Source of the DNA: Methylomonas sp. LL1 | GTDB taxonomy: Bacteria > Pseudomonadota > Gammaproteobacteria > Methylococcales > Methylomonadaceae | NCBI RefSeq assembly: GCF_015711015.1 | Contig: NZ_CP064653.1 | Coordinates: 2,728,001 to 2,792,000, forward strand | DNA length: 64,000 bases | Direction of reading: 5' to 3' | Shown here: in pieces, positions 28,772 to 37,573 of the stretch | Numbering within the stretch: the first letter of the stretch is position 1 | Layout: every line of letters starts with the position of its first letter | The notes under the pieces: generated by a model | Database searches by the model: none | What the model saw: only the letters and a program-made list of their open reading frames with translations | Told to the model about the DNA's origin: nothing | Program-made: the position numbers and the translations under genes

Positions 28772-31356
28772 CGCTGGTCCTCCTCGGGCCGCCGGCATAA
28801 TTCGATGATTTTTTCGAAGCGATAATCGCTCATCCATTCGCCGATCAGCCGAGCCAGTTGAGGGTAATCGGCCAGCATGCCGTCGACGATAGTCCTCACC
28901 GCATCGGTATCCAGCAGTTCGGCCGCGGCTTGCAATTCGGCGCGCAACGGCTCCGGCAAAGTGGTTAGATCGGCTGGCGAGGCGTTGCCAGGCTTGCTCG
29001 GCGCGCTGGCGGAAACGGCTTGGTCGGCATAGCGGTAACGCAGTCCGAGCAAGTCCCCCATCAATAAATATAAGCGCGTTTCGTCGATAGGCTTGGCTAG
29101 CATATCGTCGCAACCGACCGCCAGAATTGCCGCGCGATCTTCATGAAAGGCGCTGGCGGTCAACGCGACGATCTTGACCTCGTTCCCGCCCGGCAGCGCG
29201 CGAATGGCCTGGGTAGCCTGGTAACCGTCCAATACCGGCATGCGCATGTCCATCCAGATGAAATGAGGTTGCCAGTCTTGGAAGATCTCGATCGCGCGCC
29301 GGCCGTTGCCGGCCAACCGCACCTCGAAACCGGTGCTGGCCAACAAGCTGGCAATCAATTCCTGATTGTCGGGGTTATCCTCCGCCACCAGAATCCGCAC
29401 GGCGGGATGGCCCGGCTCCAGCCCGAGTACGCGGCGTTGACGGGATTCGACCAGCGGCACGTCGGCTTCCGGCAACGGCAGGCTGAAGCTGAACACGCTG
29501 CCATGCTGCAACTCGCTTTGCACATGCAGCTCGCCGCCCATCAAGCGGACATATTCACGGCTAATGGTCAAGCCCAAGCCGGTGCCTTCGCCCTTGGCGA
29601 CACCGGACTCGGTCTGATAGAAGGGTTGGAAAATCCGTTCCAGATCATTGGTTGCAATGCCGGGGCCGCTATCGCTCACCTCGAAGCGGATGCTGTCGGC
29701 GCCCGGCGTCAAGCGCAGACTAATCCGCCCCTGCTCGGTGTATTTGACCGCGTTGCCCAGCAAATTGATCAGCACTTGCCGTAAATGGTTGGCGTCTCCG
29801 TAAACATAGCGCGGCAATTGGCCACTGTGTTCGACGCTAAAACTCAAACCTTTATGTTCGGCCCGCAGCCGGATCATTTCCTCGATGCCGGTCAGGGTAT
29901 CGTTCAAATCGAACTCCGCATTCTGCACCGTGGTGCGGCCGGCTTCGATACGGGAAATATCCAGCACATCGTTGATCAGCGCCAACAAATGCCGGCCGGC
30001 GCGGTTGATGGTTTCCAGATTATGATGCACATCGGCGGGCAGCCGTTGGTCGCGCTCCATCAGTTGGGCAAAGCCGAGTATCGCGTTCAGCGGCGTGCGC
30101 AACTCGTGGCTCATGTTGGACAGAAACACGCTTTTGGCCCGATTGGCTGATTCGGCGGTATCGCGGGCCCGTTCCAACTGTTCGGTGCGTTCCCTAACCA
30201 GCTGTTCAAGATGATGGCGATGCTGTTCCAGCTCGGCTTCGGCCTGTTTACGCTCGGTCAGATCGTAATTGATGCCGACCATGCGTAGCGGCTGGCCGCT
30301 TTGATCGCGTATGGTTTGCGAGGCGGCTTTCAGGTAGCGAATCGAGCCATCGGGCCAAACCACGCGGAACTCCAGCCCATATTCACGTTCGCCGCGCAAT
30401 GCCTCTTGGATGTTTTGATCGACCCGGCTTCTGTCCTCGGCATGCAGTCGACTCAGCCAGGCATCGTAAGTGCCGGCAAATTGATCATGCCTAATCCCGT
30501 ATAAGCGGCACATCACATCGTCCCAGATCAGTTCGCGTTTGACCACATCCCAATCCCAGATCCCGATAATACCGGCGCGAGTCGCCACTTGTAAACGTTC
30601 GGTGGCTAGACGCAAGGCTTGATCGCGCGCCGCCAGCGTGTCCAGCATATCGTCGAACGCGCGCGCCAGCCCGGCGGCTTCGTCGACACCGTCCAACCGG
30701 GCGCGCCGCCGGCTATCGCCCGCCTGAATCGCATCGCTTGCTTGGCGAATAACGTACAACCGCCGGGTCAAGCGCCAGCCCATGATACCGACCAACACCG
30801 AGCCGATCAGAATCGCCGCAGCGGCGAACACCAGGCCGTCGCGAGTAATGCCGGCCAGACGGGCGTTCAACGTTTGCTGGCCTAGCCCCACCCGGACCCA
30901 ACCTATTTGATGGTTGCTCAACACAACAGGACTTAGCGCATCGACCAAATCCTTACCACGGCTAACAATGTAAGGCGTGTAAGAGATGCCACCGGCATCG
31001 ATCTTGGGTAAATCAAGCACAAACTGATTCAGGCGGGCCGGGTCGCTGTGGGCGACGATCCGGCCGCGCAGATCCAGAATCATCGCGTAGACGAGTTCCG
31101 GATAACGGCGCTGAGCGTAAATAATTTCTTGCAGACCGTAAAAATCGCGGGCTTGCAGCCAGCCGGCGGACGAGGTGGCGACGCTTTGAGCCAGCGCAAC
31201 GGCATATTCGCTCTGCCGCTCCAGCAGCAATGCCCGCTGGCGTTCGATGGCGCCCCACATAAACAAGGCCATCACCGCCGTAATGGTCAGGGCCACTCCG
31301 ATTATCAGCTGACGGCGCAAGGAGCCGAACAACAGGTTCCTCAGACGCTTAAACAT
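28768..31356 (-). CDS. membrane hybrid histidine kinase (sensor-HAMP-PAS-HisKA-HATPase-REC)
   Basis: 862 residues. Membrane helix (18-38), periplasmic sensor (about 40-175), second helix (about 178-200), HAMP, PAS fold with the DLTERKQAE exit motif (about 265-370), HisKA with His417, HATPase_c (GTGLGLTI), receiver with Asp703 (WMDMRMP) and a C-terminal helical tail (LPEPLRAELQAAAELLDTDAV). The PhnD-like lipoprotein gene lies 52 bp upstream, so it is a candidate ligand-presenting partner. The PocR kinase start overlaps the stop. Confidence 0.88.
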   Translation of the reverse strand: MFKRLRNLLFGSLRRQLIIGVALTITAVMALFMWGAIERQRALLLERQSEYAVALAQSVATSSAGWLQARDFYGLQEIIYAQRRYPELVYAMILDLRGRIVAHSDPARLNQFVLDLPKIDAGGISYTPYIVSRGKDLVDALSPVVLSNHQIGWVRVGLGQQTLNARLAGITRDGLVFAAAAILIGSVLVGIMGWRLTRRLYVIRQASDAIQAGDSRRRARLDGVDEAAGLARAFDDMLDTLAARDQALRLATERLQVATRAGIIGIWDWDVVKRELIWDDVMCRLYGIRHDQFAGTYDAWLSRLHAEDRSRVDQNIQEALRGEREYGLEFRVVWPDGSIRYLKAASQTIRDQSGQPLRMVGINYDLTERKQAEAELEQHRHHLEQLVRERTEQLERARDTAESANRAKSVFLSNMSHELRTPLNAILGFAQLMERDQRLPADVHHNLETINRAGRHLLALINDVLDISRIEAGRTTVQNAEFDLNDTLTGIEEMIRLRAEHKGLSFSVEHSGQLPRYVYGDANHLRQVLINLLGNAVKYTEQGRISLRLTPGADSIRFEVSDSGPGIATNDLERIFQPFYQTESGVAKGEGTGLGLTISREYVRLMGGELHVQSELQHGSVFSFSLPLPEADVPLVESRQRRVLGLEPGHPAVRILVAEDNPDNQELIASLLASTGFEVRLAGNGRRAIEIFQDWQPHFIWMDMRMPVLDGYQATQAIRALPGGNEVKIVALTASAFHEDRAAILAVGCDDMLAKPIDETRLYLLMGDLLGLRYRYADQAVSASAPSKPGNASPADLTTLPEPLRAELQAAAELLDTDAVRTIVDGMLADYPQLARLIGEWMSDYRFEKIIELCRRPEEDQR

Positions 31357-31408
31357 TGCAAGATCCGCCGGAAAACAACTGGATTAAAGTAGCGCGCGTT
31401 TTCATGGC

Positions 31409-32332
31409 TCATTTTTGCTCGACCGGGCGCACGCTTTTCTCGAACTCGGCCACGTAATTACGGACCGCGTCATAGCTGGCATCGTCGGCGGCATTAAAGC
31501 GCGCGGTCTCCATGCCGGCCAAAATCGCCTGGCCTTCCGGCGTGGTGTCCAAAGCCAAAATCAGCGCTCTCACGCTATCGCGAATACTTGCCGGCACGTC
31601 GTCGCGCGCCATCACTGAATTGTTCAACAATGACGGCGTTTCCCAGGCAACCGTCAATTCCGCCGCTTCGTTAGGATGGTCTCTCTGAAACAGGCGCCAA
31701 GGCGGCGGCCAGGTCGCGCCGGCGGCGGATTGGCCCAGATAGGCGTTCATGATCGACGATTCCTGCGAACCGACATAGCGGTTTTCAATATCGCGGTTCA
31801 CGTCGATACCGTGCAGGTGCAGGTAATACTGGGGCATGATGCAGGCCGCCAGCGCGGTCCGCGACGGGTAACTTACCACCTTGCCTTTCAGGTCGGCCGG
31901 AGTCTTGATGCCGCCGTCCTTGCGGACGATGAACAAGCCCTTGAAGTCCTCGGCGTTGCCGGCCATCGCGATGACGTGATAGCCCAATTTGATCGCTTCC
32001 AGCGTTTGCCAGGGATTGGGCAGCAGAAACTCCGAATCGCGGGCGCGAAATTTGGCTTCATAGACCTGATAGTCGCGTGATGCCTCCAGCTCGAAGTGAA
32101 CATCGGTGATTTGCTGGTTCAGGTAATCAATCAGCGGTTGGTAGGCTTCGGAAAGCTTGCTGGGATTATGCAAGGGATGAACGGCCAGCCGGTAAAGCGG
32201 CTTTAGCGGCTCGATCGGCTGGTCGCCGTATTGCGGCCCTTGCGAGGTATCGGTTTCTGTTTCCGATTGGCAGCCGACGAAAAAGACTAGCGGCAACAGA
32301 AGGAAAAGTATGACGCGGAGCGGCGCGTTCAT
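31409..32332 (-). CDS. PhnD-like phosphate/phosphonate-family binding lipoprotein
   Basis: 307 residues, lipoprotein signal with Cys21 (FFVGC), then a type-II binding fold of the PhnD family: YRLAVHPLHNPSKLSEAYQPLIDYLNQQ, a central PNPWQTLEAIKLGY segment, and LKGKVVSYPSRTAL. No transporter genes accompany it. It overlaps the HD-GYP gene by 4 bp and precedes a membrane kinase, so a sensory role is most likely. Related phosphonate-family proteins fused to, or beside, hybrid kinases are common in sensory systems. Confidence 0.83.
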   Translation of the reverse strand: MNAPLRVILFLLLPLVFFVGCQSETETDTSQGPQYGDQPIEPLKPLYRLAVHPLHNPSKLSEAYQPLIDYLNQQITDVHFELEASRDYQVYEAKFRARDSEFLLPNPWQTLEAIKLGYHVIAMAGNAEDFKGLFIVRKDGGIKTPADLKGKVVSYPSRTALAACIMPQYYLHLHGIDVNRDIENRYVGSQESSIMNAYLGQSAAGATWPPPWRLFQRDHPNEAAELTVAWETPSLLNNSVMARDDVPASIRDSVRALILALDTTPEGQAILAGMETARFNAADDASYDAVRNYVAEFEKSVRPVEQK

Positions 32333-33408
32333 GAGCTGCCATCCAGAGTGGCTTTAGGCATGGAATACCCCCGCTGCTCGAACAACCGCAAGCAGGCGGC
32401 GGCCACGTCCTGGTCATAGATGCTACCCGCGCCTCGGCGGATTTCCGCCAACGCCAAGTCCAGTCCCAACGCCGGACGGTAAGGCCGATCGGAAGCCATC
32501 GCTTCCAATACATCCGCCACGCCTATGACCCGTGCCTCCGGCAGAATTTCATCACCTTTCAGTCCGCGCGGATAACCGCTACCGTCCATCCGTTCGTGGT
32601 GCTGCAAAATCATGTCCGCTACCGGCCAGGGAAAATGCACCTGCTGCATAATGTCGCCGCCCACCTGCGAGTGGACTTTTATCAGTGAGAATTCGAGCTC
32701 GGTCAACCGACCCGGCCGAATCAAAATATCGACCGGCACATAAATCTTACCGATGTCATGCACCATGGCACCCAAACGCAAGCCCTCGATCGAGTTCGAG
32801 CTCATGCCCAACTCCCTGGCGATCTCGACCGCCATCAACGATACCCGCCATTGGTGGCCGGCGGTGTAGGGATCCCGCTTTTCGATCGTCATCGAAATAG
32901 CCAGAATGGTTTCTTCCAGCACGGCGGTGTATTTTTTCTGGCTCTCGTGTAATGACTCCAGCGCCGTCCGCAAATCACGAGTCCGTTCTTCGACAATATC
33001 CTGCAAATCGCGCTGCAACCGATACAGTTTCAAGTGTGCCCGCACCCTAGCCAGCACTTCTTCCATCTGAAACGGCTTGGACACATAGTCGACCCCGCCG
33101 GCCTGAAAAGCCGCCAACTTGTCTTCCATATCCTGCAAGGCGCTGATAAAAACCACCGGAATGTCGCGGGTCTGCTCGTCGCGCTTGAGTTGGCGGCAGA
33201 CCTCGTAGCCATCCATCTCCGGCATCCGAATATCCAGCAGAACCAGATCGGGCGGACTGGACTTGATCGATTTCAAGGCGACAGCGCCATCTAGCGCCGG
33301 ACGGACTTTGTATCCCGCCTGTTGCAAGATGCCGCTCAACACGCGAAGGTTATTGGGCTGATCGTCCACAATCACGATATTGCCTTGGCTGTCGATGGGG
33401 TTATTCAT
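32329..33408 (-). CDS. HD-GYP response regulator, probable cyclic-di-GMP phosphodiesterase
   Basis: 359 residues: receiver with phospho-Asp59 (LLDIRMPEMDGYE), a coiled linker, then a full HD-GYP domain (HDIGKIYVPVDIL, HHERMDGSGYPRGL). All key metal and GYP residues are present, so hydrolysis of cyclic-di-GMP is expected. The start at 33408 has AGGAAG 7 bp upstream. An in-frame start at 33432 lies inside a large hairpin and has no ribosome site. It is the first gene of the nine-gene block and its only recognisable output. Confidence 0.88.
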   Translation of the reverse strand: MNNPIDSQGNIVIVDDQPNNLRVLSGILQQAGYKVRPALDGAVALKSIKSSPPDLVLLDIRMPEMDGYEVCRQLKRDEQTRDIPVVFISALQDMEDKLAAFQAGGVDYVSKPFQMEEVLARVRAHLKLYRLQRDLQDIVEERTRDLRTALESLHESQKKYTAVLEETILAISMTIEKRDPYTAGHQWRVSLMAVEIARELGMSSNSIEGLRLGAMVHDIGKIYVPVDILIRPGRLTELEFSLIKVHSQVGGDIMQQVHFPWPVADMILQHHERMDGSGYPRGLKGDEILPEARVIGVADVLEAMASDRPYRPALGLDLALAEIRRGAGSIYDQDVAAACLRLFEQRGYSMPKATLDGSS

Positions 33409-33426
33409 AGTGCGCTTCCTGACATT

Positions 33427-33479
33427 GAGCATGAACCTATGTAGCCATATTAGCTTAATCCGCTACATGGGTCATGCTC
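33427..33479. promoter_or_regulatory. large inverted repeat before the signalling block
   Basis: Arm 33427-33445 (GAGCATGAACCTATGTAGC) pairs with 33462-33479, differing only at two positions near the middle, around a 16-bp loop. It lies about 20 bp upstream of the HD-GYP start codon, so it would be in the promoter or 5' leader of the operon. An operator or leader hairpin is likely. Confidence 0.55.
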
Positions 33480-33647
33480 TCGATAGTTAGCGCCTAGATT
33501 AGTTCGTCCGCCCAGGAATTAGGTTTGTGGTTTTGTGGGATTTAGCGATTTTTGAACGGCGAGCGGGCTTGGTTTTATTGATGCGGTAAGGCTTATCTCG
33601 GACATCAATAGGGGACAAATAGCCATCTTTGGCCCCCTATTTTCAGT

Positions 33648-33908
33648 TTAACTTTCTAACTCACAAATTTTTTTAAATTCCGGAATTCCAGCCGTCAAAC
33701 GTCCGCGCAGGAAATTAAACTGTCTTTGTAGTTCGTCTTCTGCATCGCCGACATTTTTAAACACTTGAACAACTTTTTGGTCATTCAACATATCCGGATG
33801 CTGTTCATCAATGAATTCGAGCACTTCCGCGTCCAGTTCAGTGATATTTTTCAACGCAACTTCCATTCTGGACAATACCGCGTGTAACTCAAAAAGATCT
33901 TTAGCCAT
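33648..33908 (-). CDS. small acidic protein of unknown function in the nif accessory cluster
   Basis: 86 residues, predicted all-helical and acidic: heptad-like N-terminus (FELHAVLSRMEVALKNITELDAEVLEFI), then VVQVFKNVGDAEDELQRQFNFLRGRL. It was not recognised. It has no cysteine pair, signal peptide or membrane helix. It lies 125 bp after nifQ on the same strand as the last gene of the nif cluster, so a role in nitrogen fixation or its protection is possible by context only. Confidence 0.7.
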   Translation of the reverse strand: MAKDLFELHAVLSRMEVALKNITELDAEVLEFIDEQHPDMLNDQKVVQVFKNVGDAEDELQRQFNFLRGRLTAGIPEFKKICELES

Positions 33909-34033
33909 AAATCCTCACAAAAAATAATTATCACCAAGGGTTCTGTTGTGTCTACACAAAGCCCTCATTTTTCAATCAAGCAAAACCCAACTCAACCAGG
34001 GTTCCATCCATCACTTCAACCGGCATGGCCGGT

Positions 34034-34609
34034 TTATTGTTCCGGCCCGAAACAGGCCGAATAATCCTTGCACACCTCGCAAGATGGGGCACGGCAGACG
34101 TAAAGCCCTTCGGCTTCGCATAATTGTTTATAGAGAAACTTCTTCCACTTCATATCCTTGCTGTTGCGCTCGGCCATTTCCGGGAAGTTGTGTTTCAACA
34201 TGGCGGACAGTTCCTGGCGGCTCCACAGCCCCAAGTCTTGCCACAAATGATCGCTACCCAGGCAAGCGGCCACGATGACGGCGATCAGACATTCGGTTTC
34301 CGGGCTTTGGACGGCGGCAAAGCGGCGCAATAGCTGCTCCAGATCCTGTTTTTCCAGCATGCGGCTGAAATCCAAGCTTTTACCGGATGCGGCATCCGTA
34401 GCCAGATCATAACCGGGGAAGCGTTGTTGCAGCAGTTGCTCGAATTGCCGGTCGCTCAGGCCCAGTCTGTCCGGCAGTACGCCATCGCCAACCTGCCAAC
34501 TGGCGATGATCCGGGCCAACCAGATGCAATTGGCCGAACCGTCGGCACAAGACAGCAAATCGTCATAATAGTGTTGCCGGGTGGGGGATGATTGGATCAT
34601 GGCTAGCAT
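34034..34609 (-). CDS. nifQ: NifQ, molybdenum donor for FeMo-cofactor
   Basis: 191 residues. The C-terminal part has the complete NifQ signature: HNFPEMAERNSKDMKWKKFLYKQLCE, then Cys residues in CRAPSCEVCKDYSACF that bind the Mo-Fe-S cluster. NifQ delivers Mo to NifEN/NifH during cofactor synthesis. GAGG lies 9 bp before the ATG at 34609; Met4 at 34600 is an alternative. The Cys-rich end is intact, so it should be functional. Confidence 0.92.
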   Translation of the reverse strand: MLAMIQSSPTRQHYYDDLLSCADGSANCIWLARIIASWQVGDGVLPDRLGLSDRQFEQLLQQRFPGYDLATDAASGKSLDFSRMLEKQDLEQLLRRFAAVQSPETECLIAVIVAACLGSDHLWQDLGLWSRQELSAMLKHNFPEMAERNSKDMKWKKFLYKQLCEAEGLYVCRAPSCEVCKDYSACFGPEQ

Positions 34610-34691
34610 GGCGGTAATCCTCGTAACATAGAATGTCGCACCGGTTACGCATGGGTATGCTGCAAGGCCAGTGAGACATTGTCAGGGCTGA

Positions 34692-35042
34692 TTAATACTC
34701 GACGCGTATATCTTCGTCGCGCACGATCATCTGGCAGGCCAGACGCCATTCCGATGGCAGGTCGTCGACGATCATTTGTTCCAGTTCCGCCTGAGTCACT
34801 TTACCCAGTTGTTTCAGAACGGTTTTCTCTTTTTCGGTTAACGGACCTCCCATGCGTTGATTCTTTTTGTCGATGCTGGAAACCTTGACTATGCAAGTAC
34901 CGCATTCGCCGTCTTCGCATTCGAACTGGATCGGAATTTTGTTTTCCAGCGCCAGTTTCAAAACCGTTTGAGTATGACTACCGGCCACGGCATAAACTGT
35001 TTTGTCCCGGTATTCGGGACTGGTGAATGTAACTAATGCCAT
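34692..35042 (-). CDS. [2Fe-2S] ferredoxin resembling Shethna protein II (FeSII)
   Basis: 116 residues. Cluster ligands are Cys42, Cys47, Cys50 (CEDGECGTC) and Cys103 (WRLACQ). From memory of the family, the long segment between them (LTEKEKTVLKQLGKV), the DLPSEWRLACQ and the VRDEDIRVEY ending follow Azotobacter FeSII, which binds nitrogenase under O2 stress and protects it. It lies 18 bp after another [2Fe-2S] ferredoxin and before nifQ. An electron-carrier role cannot be excluded. Confidence 0.75.
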   Translation of the reverse strand: MALVTFTSPEYRDKTVYAVAGSHTQTVLKLALENKIPIQFECEDGECGTCIVKVSSIDKKNQRMGGPLTEKEKTVLKQLGKVTQAELEQMIVDDLPSEWRLACQMIVRDEDIRVEY

Positions 35043-35060
35043 AAAAATAACCTCACTGAA

Positions 35061-35360
<300 letters not shown>

Positions 35361-35418
35361 TTAGTGGTTGAAATAAATCCGAAAACCGCCCAATCCGGCG
35401 CATTTCCGGTTTGACTTT

Positions 35419-35465
35419 CCATTGCCGGAAAGGCAATGGTTGTTCCCGTTTCGTCCTTGAAACGG
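35419..35465. promoter_or_regulatory. two tandem hairpins between the flavodiiron and ferredoxin genes
   Basis: CCATTGCC/GGCAATGG (35419-35439) and CCGTTTC/GAAACGG (35446-35465) form two short perfect stems in the 149-bp gap. They could mark transcript processing or partial termination between two halves of the nif cluster. No sigma-54 site was found in this gap. Confidence 0.4.
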
Positions 35466-35497
35466 AGATTTTGTGTCGCTATCGCGAAACAATCCCC

Positions 35498-36778
35498 TCA
35501 CGCCAAATCGGCAAAATTAATCACCTTCGACTCCCTAACCCCCATCAACTCCTGCGCCAACTCCAAACCAAACGCCTTGCATTCGACGATTTCGTCGTCG
35601 GTGGGTATCAACTTGACCCGCAATCCGGGAATCGGCACCCGCAATTTGAGCCCGCGCAAACGGTCTTCCACCAGACGCACGCCCTCTCCGGTCCAGCCAT
35701 AGGAACCGAACACGCCGCCCAGTTTGCTTTTCAGACTGACCACGGTCAGCGAGGACAACAAATCCCAAATCGGTTTGACCGCATCGCCGTTGATAGTCGG
35801 CGTGCCGAACACCAAACCGTCGGCCTCCTCGATCAGATCGACGAACGGTCCGACTTCGCCGCCTTCCAGGTCGTATAGCGACACCCGCACGTCTTCAACT
35901 TGCATCGCGCCCTGATAAATGGCTTCGGCCATGCGCCGGGTATTACCGTAAGAACTGATATAGAAGATCAGCAGGGTTTTCTGATGGGGGCTGATTTCGC
36001 TGTGCAGCGCCGGACTGGATAATTGACGGTAGCGCTGGATGTAGCGTTGCGGCCTATCCCGCAGGATCGGGCCATGAGTGGGAGCGATCAGGGTTAGCGG
36101 CAACGGTTCAATCAACTCCAGTGCCCGTACCACATATTCCTTGAAGGGCCGCATGATATGGGCGTAGTAATATTCGAACGAAAAGCGGAAGTCGCCGGCC
36201 TGATCGTTGAACAAGCGCTTGTCACAGAAATGGCAACCGAACACATCGCCGGAAAACAGCATGGCTTCTTCCGGTGCATAGGTGCATTGCGTGTCGGGCC
36301 AGTGCAGATAAGGAGTATGCAAAAACTGTAAGGTGCGGTCGCCCAACGATACCGAATCGCCGGTCAGCACCGGAGTAAAGCTCAAGTTCTCCTGCTTCAA
36401 TAGGCCTTTCAGCATCGACTGGGCTTTTTGCGAGATGAACAACTGCGCTTGCGGCGCCCGCCGCATCAATTCCGGTAAAGCGCCGGTGTGATCCGGTTCC
36501 AGATGATTGAGTACGATGACCTTGATTTCGGCGTAATCGGCCACGCTTTCCAACCTGGCAAAAAAGTCGTCGGCAAAACCTTCCTTGACCGTGTCGATCA
36601 CCGCCACCCCGTTGCTGCCGCGCACGATATAGGCGTTATAGCTGGTGCCGTTGGCGGTCTTCAGGATGATGTCGAAGGTTCGAAGATTAGGATCGAACGC
36701 ACCTATCCAATGCACCCGCTCCGACAGGGCCACCGCCAGAGGAACGCCGTCGTCGTTCTCCAGGATTACGCCGTTCAT
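35498..36778 (-). CDS. FprA-type flavodiiron protein (O2/NO reductase)
   Basis: 426 residues: metallo-beta-lactamase-like diiron domain with the H-x-E-x-D-H motif (NHLEPDHTG) and further ligands in APTHGPILRD, then a flavodoxin domain (FYISSYGNTRRMAEAI). Such proteins reduce O2 to water or NO to N2O using electrons from a rubredoxin or ferredoxin. The ATG at 36778 overlaps the nifO stop (ATGA), so it is cotranscribed with nifB. Local O2 removal near nitrogenase biosynthesis is the likely role. Confidence 0.87.
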   Translation of the reverse strand: MNGVILENDDGVPLAVALSERVHWIGAFDPNLRTFDIILKTANGTSYNAYIVRGSNGVAVIDTVKEGFADDFFARLESVADYAEIKVIVLNHLEPDHTGALPELMRRAPQAQLFISQKAQSMLKGLLKQENLSFTPVLTGDSVSLGDRTLQFLHTPYLHWPDTQCTYAPEEAMLFSGDVFGCHFCDKRLFNDQAGDFRFSFEYYYAHIMRPFKEYVVRALELIEPLPLTLIAPTHGPILRDRPQRYIQRYRQLSSPALHSEISPHQKTLLIFYISSYGNTRRMAEAIYQGAMQVEDVRVSLYDLEGGEVGPFVDLIEEADGLVFGTPTINGDAVKPIWDLLSSLTVVSLKSKLGGVFGSYGWTGEGVRLVEDRLRGLKLRVPIPGLRVKLIPTDDEIVECKAFGLELAQELMGVRESKVINFADLA

Positions 36779-37200
36779 GGCCGGCAAGCCTGTTGTTTAT
36801 GCTGCTTAGGGCAGGTTTCCAGATCACCGATGGGCGAGCTTGCCGCGAGGCCCAACCAAGCCTCGATTTGTTCGGCATCGAAACCGGCTCTGCGATGGCC
36901 TTCCACTTCCATCAAAGGACGCCGGATCAAGATCGGATCGGCGATCATCCATTCAATGGCCTGGGTTTCACTGGCCGTTTCCGGATTGATCTCGCCATTC
37001 TTGATGGCCGGCGCGCTACGGTTAAACCACTCAGCCACCGGTAAATCGCCAAAAAACGAGCGTAGGCGCTGACGATTTTCCGCCCAGGGATGGCGTAGCA
37101 AATCGTGTACGACCAATAGGTGACCGGCGGCTACCAGTAACTGCTTTTGCCGGGTGTTATTGAAACAACCCGGCTTTTCGTAAAACTGGATGATGGCCAT
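36775..37200 (-). CDS. nifO: NifO, ArsC-like nitrogenase-associated protein
   Basis: 141 residues of the ArsC/Spx thioredoxin-like family. YEKPGCFNNTRQK carries the single active-site-type Cys, and ADPILIRRPLMEVEGHRRAGFD is the family core. The nitrogenase-associated branch (NifO) is encoded beside nifB and fdxN in Azotobacter, as here. The ATG at 37200 is preferred over a TTG at 37209 that overlaps the ferredoxin stop. Exact function in the family is unsettled; it influences Mo use or nitrate effects. Confidence 0.82.
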   Translation of the reverse strand: MAIIQFYEKPGCFNNTRQKQLLVAAGHLLVVHDLLRHPWAENRQRLRSFFGDLPVAEWFNRSAPAIKNGEINPETASETQAIEWMIADPILIRRPLMEVEGHRRAGFDAEQIEAWLGLAASSPIGDLETCPKQHKQQACRP

Positions 37201-37205
37201 GGCCG

Positions 37206-37484
37206 TCAATGGGCTTGTAATTCAGCCATCGCCTCGGCCATGCGTTCCGGTGGTATGCCGGTCAATGAACCGGGTGGATTGATCGGCACACCCAACGAAT
37301 CCAGAATCGCGCCTTCGATGGGGCAGATGCTGGCGCATTGCGGCAATTCGAAATCGCCTTCGCATTCGGTGCATTTTTTCGGATTGATCAGAAAATATGC
37401 CTCGGCTTTATAGATCGCCTTGCTGGGACACAGGGGCTCGCAGGCATAACAATTGACACAGGATTCAATGATTTTTAAAGCCAT
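37206..37484 (-). CDS. fdxN: 2[4Fe-4S] ferredoxin, FdxN-like
   Basis: 92 residues with two Cys clusters: CVNCYACEPLCP and CTECEGDFELPQCASICP. The second has the longer spacing typical of nif-associated ferredoxins. It follows nifB by 89 bp and overlaps none of the reading frames of nifO apart from the boundary. FdxN supplies electrons to NifB for NifB-cofactor synthesis or to nitrogenase reductase. Confidence 0.88.
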   Translation of the reverse strand: MALKIIESCVNCYACEPLCPSKAIYKAEAYFLINPKKCTECEGDFELPQCASICPIEGAILDSLGVPINPPGSLTGIPPERMAEAMAELQAH

Positions 37485-37573
37485 AATGTTTCATCCTTCA
37501 TATTTCGTGGATTGATTTATCCGGCGTGGATCGGGTTACGCCCGCTGGGCGCAACCCGACTCTGGCCCGCCGG

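Noticed and set aside
26978-29113. Longer version of the PocR kinase starting at 29113
   Set aside because: The extra N-terminal 114 codons lie inside the upstream kinase gene and read as non-protein-like sequence. The ATG at 28771 overlaps the upstream stop as usual in this block.
33608-33643. Terminator after the small nif-cluster gene (AATAGGGG/CCCCTATT)
   Set aside because: The stem is real, but on the strand of the gene it is not followed by a T-run, and the loop is long.
33648-33908. CowN (nitrogenase CO-protection protein)
   Set aside because: Size and context fit, but I could not see the CowN sequence pattern. Left as unknown.
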